A DNA stretch of 64,000 nucleotides from Acanthochromis polyacanthus (lineage: Eukaryota > Chordata > Actinopteri > Pomacentridae). Both the position numbers and the translations under genes were made by a program. Shown here one piece after another: positions 31,791 to 64,000 of the stretch; positions within the stretch are counted from its first letter, which is position 1, and each line of letters starts with the position of its first letter. The stretch lies in contig NC_067134.1 in assembly GCF_021347895.1 (NCBI RefSeq), positions 26,188,347 through 26,252,346 of the forward strand, in the 5' to 3' direction. The notes below the pieces were generated by a model. The model was not told the origin of the DNA, made no database searches, and worked only from the letters and a program-made list of their open reading frames with translations.

Positions 31791-32188
31791 CGCTTCCCCA
31801 CATCAGCCTTCATCCATGGAAACAGCGAGGAGATCCCACCTGGACACACGGTTCACAAAACATCGGCTCGGCGCTAGGTCACACATAAACAACGCTGCTG
31901 GCAGCAGACTAGCCAAACATTATCTGCGTGACAGGTGGAGAGCTCTAGTTGTTTGACAGTTTTGTGCATAAAGAAAAGGTAACCGTCTGTTTAACGCAGA
32001 GCTGCTACTAACTGCTAGCTCATTCAAATCAAGCACCTCTGGTCAGTGTTTTCGGGCAGCTAGCTAACTGGTCAGTTAGCCTAGCAGCTAGCCACACCTG
32101 TCCCTCCCAGACACGAACCAAACCGGGCCGGAAATTCCGTTAACATTTCACAAAACACACACAGAGCCCGAGAAGCCTCCTGCCTCAC

Positions 32189-32300
32189 CTTGTCGTTGAG
32201 TTTCAGCTACTTCACAGCGGCACAAACTCCAGAGGCGTCGGTTAACGGTTCCATCGCGTCCAAAATTGACGCGTCCGTGCAGCACATCTTCCTGCTCAGG
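32189..32300 (-). promoter_or_regulatory. chst10: probable chst10 non-coding exon 1 and promoter
   Basis: A good donor (ACAAG|GTGAGG) falls at 32188/32189 on the minus strand, preceded by CpG-containing sequence. This fits a first non-coding exon that splices to an acceptor just upstream of the start codon (about 31839). The transcription start is not visible. Inference only. Confidence 0.4.
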
Positions 32301-33339
32301 GAACAAGCGGCTCCCCCTACAGGCGGCAGGAGTAACTGCGCATGCTCACAGCCACCTCTATCAATACATTATTTTTTTAACGTTTATATCCTACACTGTA
32401 AAAATTCATATTTTTTACGGTAAATTTCCAACAGCAGTTGTTTGCGAGATCATTGCTGGTTAAACATTTTCTTCATTTTCAGTAAAGAAATGGATTAAAA
32501 CTGTTGACTTACAGTTAATATTTTCCTGCATTTTTTTTGTTTTACTTGAAAATTTACATGAAAATAGCTACAAAATTAAATTTGTGTGACCTATTATACA
32601 TATTACAGCATGTTTCCACTATCAGCACAACAGTTAGTGTACTTAACATTTAATTTGTACATTTTTGACATATGCTTTAATAAAAGTTTCATACAGGTGC
32701 ATCTCATATAATTAAATACATGGTGGGAAAAGTTCAATATTTTTCATTCTGACATGCCTGAAAGTCAAAATTAAACATTCCAGACTTGAGATAATCTTAT
32801 GGAATATTCTGATATTGATTTTGGGAGGAGTAACTCTGAGCAACGTGTGATGAAAAATATGATGCACTTGTATTTATTTAACAGCTTTAAAAATTACGAA
32901 GATTCAACCTTTTCATTATGTAGCCCTGGGTATCTGAAATCCAGTTAGATTGTCATTTCATTTTAGATTTTATGCACCATGCTGTGTTGTCTTTAAAGAG
33001 CTGATGATCTCAGCCTGTCATTTTACTCCCTTCGCGACTTGGATTTTTACAGGTAATTAGACAAATTAGCGCTATGTTTCAGCATACTTCAGAACAACCT
33101 TTTGAAATTTCAGAATGAACTGCAAATTACCCATTTAGCTTGAATGCTGTTTGAGAAGACTAAAACTAATCACTCTGCTTAACAAAAAACAGGTGGACAC
33201 TGACTGGCAGCATATCTAAAACAGCCCTTTATTGAGGGAACAAAGGAGTAATAATAATACAGCTCTCTAAAGAAGTTAGAGTAACATTCCACCAAAACAG
33301 AAAGGAAACACAGATGACGAAGAGCTCATTTTACTTCAG
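32301..33339. other. spacer between chst10 promoter and rpl31 3' end
   Basis: About 1 kb, AT-rich. It contains ACACTGTAAAAATTCATA and TTTTTTACGGTAAATTTCC (32392-32430), and CAGGTGCATCTCATATAATT at about 32695. Both resemble ends of repeats common in fish. No gene was recognised. Confidence 0.5.
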
Positions 33340-33345
33340 TTTATT
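33340..33345 (-). promoter_or_regulatory. rpl31: rpl31 polyadenylation signal
   Basis: AATAAA on the minus strand begins 12 nt after the stop codon of rpl31. A very short 3' UTR with an early poly(A) signal is typical of ribosomal protein genes. Confidence 0.75.
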
Positions 33346-33357
33346 CCACTCGCAAAT

Positions 33358-36571
<3,214 letters not shown>

Positions 36572-37094
36572 TCACAATGAGTTAGTGAACACTTTCCTTA
36601 AGCAGTTACACATACGCACTTTAGAAATAAACAGCATACAGGCTCCGGTATTTCACCAAGAAATGACTTAAGCGGACTGTTGACACCGCATCATGAGAGG
36701 AGCTCAGTAATAGCATTAGCATAGAACCGGCTTAACAAAACTCATACAAGCTAGCATGAAGGCTACAGGGTAAATGATTATGTTTAAGAAGTAATTATAT
36801 AAAGACATCAACTTAGCCTATTAACAGTGTTTATGCGTTACAAACACTGCAGCTAAAACTCGGAGAAAATGAGCCCTGAGCAGCCATGCAACCTGAAGCC
36901 ACTCCGATGGAACCAGTGCTACCATCCATCGCCTTTATCTGTCTAAAAAGACGTTAAATCTGCTCAAAATCTTAAAATGACAGATAAGCAAACGCTTATA
37001 TACACATTTAGAAGAAGTCTGGGGTCAGTTGTGGCTTTAATAACGCAGGATGGTGTTAGATTGTACGAATATAGTTGCCGATAAAAATACTCAC

Positions 37095-37127
37095 TTCGGC
37101 TCGTAGTTGAGGCGGAAGTCGGAAGGA
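37095..37127 (-). promoter_or_regulatory. rpl31: rpl31 probable non-coding exon 1 with TOP-like start
   Basis: On the minus strand a pyrimidine-rich stretch (CCGTCCTTCCGACTTCCGCC) leads to CAACTACGAGCCGAA followed by donor GTGAGT at 37094-37089. A pyrimidine-rich start is the 5'-TOP signature that gives growth-dependent translation of ribosomal protein mRNAs. It is also required because the coding start sits at an acceptor site. The exact cap site is inferred. Confidence 0.6.
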
Positions 37128-37199
37128 CGGATCTAAAGCAGAGGATTATGGGTAAAGGAAACCAGTCCGCTCTGTAAAATGTTCGATAGGAACGCATTA

Positions 37200-40100
37200 A
37201 CGGCTGAGGGTTCCTGCTGTTGTTCGCTCGCTTTGTGGAATGAGAACTAAAACAAAAATATAATAAAATATTTATTTAAAAGAACATTTCGAAGTTACAG
37301 AATTATAAATTACTGCAGTTTTAGAAAAAAGATATTGAAGTCATTATAATATGTATTTTTTTGCAATATATTAGCTCATGTAGAAGAAGCCTGCAAACAA
37401 AAATAAATGCTGTATTTGTGGGTTTTATGTTGTTTATTTAGCGTATGTCACTTTCTTTTGTTTAGACACGTGTGATATGTATTTTGCAGTAATGATGTTG
37501 TTTTCTTTGGTGCATAAAAGTCAGTTTAAATGCAGTAATACAATAAGATTGTTATCACTTCAACCAATATAACATAAGAGAATTCTCTTTTGTTTTTAAG
37601 AAGAGATCTCAATGATTTATTATTTAAATGTTGTAATGACTATAAAGTGCTTCAAACAACTTGTTTTCTCAAAATTTCTTTAATAGTAATTTGAGTGGCG
37701 ACATCTTTAAATAGCCCAAGTGTAAAAAAAATGGTTCAACCATAAATTAACATAACAGGATTCATTCTAATGCCTTTTCACTCTTTGTTTTGGTTTTCTG
37801 ATTTCTTTATTTTCATTTATTATCTTGCTCTGTTGAACTGCGGTCGAGTCACATACAAAGAATAAGAAAACACTTGCATAGAGAGATTAAATTTTATTTT
37901 TGGAGGAGTACTGACAAACATTCATATTTAAAAGTGAGGTGAACTACAGAAAACGTGGTCGTTAAATGTAAAGGGAGCCAGTTCAGGCTCAAAACTTTGG
38001 TACATTCTGGTTAAACAGACACCGGACTGTGAGGGAGAAATGGAATTAAAGTGAAGTTGCACATCCAGGTTCCCACCAAACTTTATCTTCATTCTCTAAA
38101 ACTGTAAAGGAAAACATCAGGTCCAGAACAAGATCAGTTTTACAGTTCAGAACAGCAGAATCAGTTGGACATGACCCCTCCTTGACCTGGAATAGTTCAA
38201 GCTGTGTAGATATCAAAGCTGTGCCTCGTCCTCTTAACATATAGCAGTGTGTCTGTAGTAAATCTGGTCAAATGGAAGCCAGTTTCTGTCAAAAGCTAAG
38301 CAAGATGCAACTTAAATGACATGAAATAGCCAGAAATAAGTCAGCCAAAGTCAACATTCTTGAGTTTTTGACAAATTGTAAGTAAAAAAACATTAGATTC
38401 TATGTCACAATTAAGGAGAAATTAGCTAAATTAGAAATATGAGACAGTAAGATTGGCTTAGGTTCGGGATTTTAGTGTACGCATAAAATGTCAGAATGGC
38501 GTGTTAACTCCAAAACATTTACCTACGTGTTGATGTGGAAGAAGAAGGCATGCTAACATTCATAGTGCAGTAGGGAATGTGAGTGAAGAGGGCAGCTGAT
38601 AATTATCTCAGTGTAGAAAAGAGAAAGGATGCACTGCTAGCTCCTTCAAAGTGGATTTTATACAGTGTTCATGCTTCTTTTGTGGTGTCTGTCTGCTTTT
38701 AACTGTTAAATGTGCGCCTGATTTGAACCTGAAACTATGAAAACTCTTTTTACAGAGCTTACATCTAAAGTGTAAAATCAAATTCTGCAGCACAGATACA
38801 CCAGTGGGCAACATCACGAGTGTAAAAACAACAAATAGTAGAACCGGACAGAAAGGCCTTATCTTTTGCAGAGTGAACAGTAATAAGTAAAAATTAAACT
38901 GATTATTCTTGTGAACGGCAGCACATATCCTCCTGAGAACCCAGGGAGAAAAAAAATGTCTTTCAATTGAAATTGTTTTGTGATTTCCTGCCTTTTTGGA
39001 ACAAAAACAAATCACAGTTTAGAAATTCATAAAAATACTTTTCCGTTTTACTTTAATGAAAGATTTTGTAGTAAAAAAAAAAAAATCAGTGAGACTTTGA
39101 AATCAAAACAGGTCGACAAGAAAACAAGAATGTCAACCCATTTTCTAATCCTCAACTATTTGGTACAAAATTCTCTCACTTCTGCGTCCTACATGAGTGT
39201 AAAATTTAAGAGGTTGAATGAAACATAGCTATAAACAGCTATATCTTTATTACATTAATTACTTTACATTCAATGTGTTTAATATCCCTCAAAGAAATGC
39301 GTTTGGGGTAGAAATTTGAATGTAAACAAAGAACTAGCAAGCTAGTTAGCTACTAGCTAGCCCCATTAAATCATGTCCATGACAACTGAAATTCATAAAG
39401 GGGCGATTATTTTCCCTGATAAAACGTTTAGCTAAACTCTGACCCCAGTTTATAATTCCCAACATGGCTATAAACAAGAAAATATGACTGTCATCTGTTA
39501 AACAATGATATCTTAATATTTTCCTCCTTTCCTGGCAGGCGCCTTTAGCTAGCGTATCCATTTTGTCTCAGCATGAAAACAAGGTTCCCCTCATCCCACC
39601 CAAACACAGGAGATATCACTGAAAAGGCAGGATGTCCTCCACTGAGCTCATCAGGATTTCGGCGGTTAGCCCAAATGAGTGAGAAGATGTAGTTCAAAAA
39701 CAAATGTGCAGCACAGAGGACAGAAATGAATGGGCAGGTCTCAGGAGGATGTGCTGAGCGGAAACATTTCTCTTCTGATCTGGTTGTGTGTGGTAGGAGG
39801 GCGGCATGGTGGTGGTCGGTAAGGGTTACCCCCTTCAGATTTTTAAACTGCAAAACAAGACATCTTTTAGTTACCGCCATGTCTCTAAAACACTGAATAA
39901 CATCTTTAATTCATCTAAGAGATAACTGAGCTGATGTAAGAATGAGGATACTTCTTTTCAGTTGGTCAGGACAACTCCAGTTCATTGTTTACCTCTCTAA
40001 CTGATGCAGCAATTTCCTGTTTACAGCTGGTTCAGAGCTCATATCAATCATCTCAGAAGACTTTGATGGAACTGCCCTTAACATGTTTCCATCTTACTTA

Positions 40101-42668
40101 GAAATTCAGTTCCTGTCATGCCACAGAACTCAGTTTTGTTCAGTTTATCACCCTGTCTTCTTCCACTGCTTGCCTCATTTAGTCCTAAAGACCATCACTG
40201 GATTCTCTGCATTACTACTTTGACGTCACTAATGCCTTCTAAGACCCCATAGGGTCCTCTGGTCTGAGAGGTCCTCTGGTCCAGGCCCAATGGTTCAGAG
40301 CATTTTAGCGACATAAGGCGACCAACACAATATCAGGCAGGTGGTCATAATGTTGTGCCTTTCACAGTAGTTTGTTGTCTTGAGCCACCAGGAATGCACA
40401 TATCCTTCAGGTGATTGACTACGACGGACACATGAGCAAGACTTTATAATTATGACGAATATGATCAACTGTATTCATGCCTTTAGTACTTTCTAAGGGC
40501 CATAGCTGGTCAGATTCTCTAAATGCTGTGAATATGTGCCTCTATGCTTCCTCTCCTATCTTCATGAGCACAGCATACAAGGGTTCTTTTATAAAAGGAA
40601 AGGAGATAAAGCTGTTCCACACTCCACAAGCAGCACACCATCCATGGAAAGCGCCAATAACACCTACTCTAGCTTAATGATGCAACCTGGTGTAAATGCG
40701 ATCAGTCTGTTCCTATTTTCTCGTGTATTCTTGACTTCATGACATTTTCCATTGAGGTTTCACATCTGTAACCACACACACACCCACACCCACACGGTTG
40801 TAGTTAACCTTTGGCAATGGATGGCCTATTTTTTGAACGTCAACAAGTTTAGCATCTTAGAATCCCGTAAAATGTGACTTTGCTCCAAACTTGCTGCAAT
40901 GTTTTCGCAAATTCTCAACAAAAAATGAAAAATTTTTCAAAAGTTCGCCAAAAGTCGATATTGAACACGAGAATATGACCTTGCTACAGATTTGTGCCAA
41001 CACTGTGAAAGGCTAACCACAATCGTTTGCCAGAAACGTTCCACTTTTGCCAGGGGATCATTTATGGAGCATAAATGCCAAAAGGATAGAAGAGTCGAAT
41101 GATTAGATGCAAGCTACAGACAACCAAAAACCACCGAAAGAACCAAACACCTCAAGCTTATCTCAGACGGACATTTGGAGCTGCATGTAGAATGTCAACT
41201 TTCGATTTTACCATGTACTCATCTTGAAATGTTGGCATTCTTGTGTGTGAATGGAGATCGCTGCATCCACAAAGGCTTGTTGAGACTTATATAACAATAG
41301 CTCTGAATGTAAACTGGGTTTATGTTCAAAGACATTCAGTTCAGTGACTTTTTGGTATCAGAATGATGGAATTGCAGTGTTAGTTACAGACCACCAAATT
41401 TCTGATGTGGTGACATGGCTTAAATGTCACTCCCTGATACATATTCTGATTGACTGAATGTAGGAGATCCTTTCACATTCTAGCTATTGGAAAGCAAAGT
41501 GACTGGACTTGAAAGCTGAAAGAAAGGGGAAAGATTTAGATCTTTTAGATAGATATTTAGCTGCAGAAGTGATATGTATTTTCATGGTTGGAACCCCACC
41601 TTACAGCCTTCCCATGCTCCCCTCTTGCCACTCCTTTCATTTTCAGATGGTGGGTAGAAATGCGATTTCTTTGTAAATTTAGACATACGTTTATTTTGTT
41701 AAATCTTTCTTGAAGGTTGAGTAGTTGTAACAAATTTTTGAAAATAGATCTGGATCAAAGTTGGTTTCAAATCAATTGGATACATTCAAAGTATACGTTT
41801 ATGGTGGATTATGTAACTTAATTAAATTAATTTGCTCGTCAAGACATGATTAAGTGAACTGTGGCTTAAAAGTTTTTATGCCAACTGATCCAGATCTGGT
41901 AGAAAAGTCACTCCCCACACAACCTACATCAAAAAAGTTACATTCAGATCACATCATGTCACTGCCACATCATTAGAAAATCATTTTTTCTTGTAGCGGA
42001 AAATACTGTAACAACGATACCAAAACTTCTGACTGGACTCCAAAATCAGCTGTGGGCAACTTCCACTGGAAAAACAATCCCACAATCTTTACCTAAAGGT
42101 ACATTAGGAGGACCTGTAAAGGCTTTTCGAAAGAAATACACCATCGACGGGAGTGCAGTTACTGCAGCAGGCCACAAGGAGACGCTTTACTACAAGCGCT
42201 TCACTGAAACTCCACAGTTTTGGGCTCAAAGGTCCACCGAGTCCATCCAAACCAAAGTAAAAGAGGCTGAATCCTTTCAGCTGTAGCAGTGAAGGCAGTG
42301 ATTGCTTCTTGAGTCTTTGATGTGTCTTAACCTCCTCCTATGAAAGTGAAATAAACATCCGTGTCTTTGATTGGTCAGCTGTTGTCAGTCCTGAACCCAT
42401 AGGCAGTGTGCGTCTTCATTTGTCATATCACACAAGTGCAACTAGTTTACGAACTTGGTGCAAAATACGTGCAGGTGCAGCAAACACTGTTCGCTTTAAG
42501 AGATCAGCTTCACGTCTCATCAGTTTCTCTTAAAAAATAGGTCCCAATATAAATAAAACACACTTTAAATCCTGATTTGGAACACCCCGTCCAGTTTGTG
42601 TCCTCTAACGACCAGCAGCAGTCCTCAGGGGCAGACTGAGGCGAGCTGAAGGTGTGGATGGATGAGTC
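37200..42668. other. region between rpl31 promoter and hecw1 stop codon
   Basis: About 5.4 kb without a recognised gene. The right part must contain the hecw1 3' UTR, which may be long. A candidate distal AATAAA on the minus strand lies near 37892, but the true end cannot be placed. A CA-rich run occurs at 40774-40797. A repeat-like phrase CAGGCAGGTGGTCATAATGT lies near 40337. Open frames at 38608-39015 and 39545-39880 show no protein similarity that I recognise. Confidence 0.55.
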
Positions 42669-63967
<21,299 letters not shown>

Positions 63968-64000
63968 CTGAAGGACGGAAACAGCAAATGTATGAGCGGA

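Noticed and set aside
38608..39880. Minus-strand frames of 135 aa (38608-39015) and 111 aa (39545-39880)
   Set aside because: No similarity recognised and no splice context. They lie where a long hecw1 3' UTR could be.

Overview
This is vertebrate nuclear DNA, almost certainly from a teleost fish. Multi-exon genes with GT/AG introns are embedded in AT-rich DNA full of short non-autonomous DNA transposons, minisatellites and microsatellites. Several of the repeats are of kinds I know from fish genomes. All four genes that I can support lie on the minus strand, in a head-to-tail order. Reading right to left (5' to 3' of the genes) they are hecw1 (5' part missing beyond the right edge), rpl31 (complete), chst10 (complete), and map4k4 (first four coding exons only, the rest beyond the left edge).

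Layout. Positions 1-21.2 kb hold the 5' end of map4k4. Coding exons 1 and 2 lie at 20.5-21.0 kb, exon 3 at 3.65 kb and exon 4 at 0.35 kb. The 16.8-kb intron 2 is a repeat nest with two hAT-type MITEs, a piggyBac-type MITE, a TA-flanked element, two minisatellite arrays and pairs of dispersed repeats. Positions 21.3-27.5 kb are intergenic and repeat-rich, dominated by a 1.65-kb minisatellite. Positions 27.5-32.3 kb hold chst10 (five coding exons, 362 aa). Positions 33.36-37.13 kb hold rpl31 (four coding exons, 124 aa, plus a probable non-coding first exon with a pyrimidine-rich start). Positions 37.2-42.6 kb hold no recognised gene and may include hecw1 3' UTR. Positions 42.67-63.97 kb hold 25 consecutive coding exons of hecw1. 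These join in frame into 1256 residues covering the end of the C2 domain, an acidic linker, both WW domains and the whole HECT domain with its catalytic cysteine.

The genes do not form a pathway. HECW1 is a HECT ubiquitin ligase, RPL31 a ribosomal protein, CHST10 a Golgi HNK-1 sulfotransferase and MAP4K4 a Ste20/GCK kinase. Three of them (map4k4, chst10, rpl31) share one human chromosome band (2q11.2), so the left part is conserved synteny. Human HECW1 is on chromosome 7, so the rpl31-hecw1 junction is lineage-specific.

The most interesting non-gene structures are: four copies of one hAT-like MITE with 8-bp target duplications; a TTAA-flanked MITE family; a TGTCTC/TTTTGTC minisatellite that recurs at four loci and is attached to a dispersed repeat core; a 210-bp coiled-coil-coding tandem array inside a hecw1 intron; a (CA)n tract filling half of a 146-bp hecw1 intron; and a near-perfect ~85-bp palindrome. 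I found no CRISPR, tRNA, rRNA or prokaryotic-type system.
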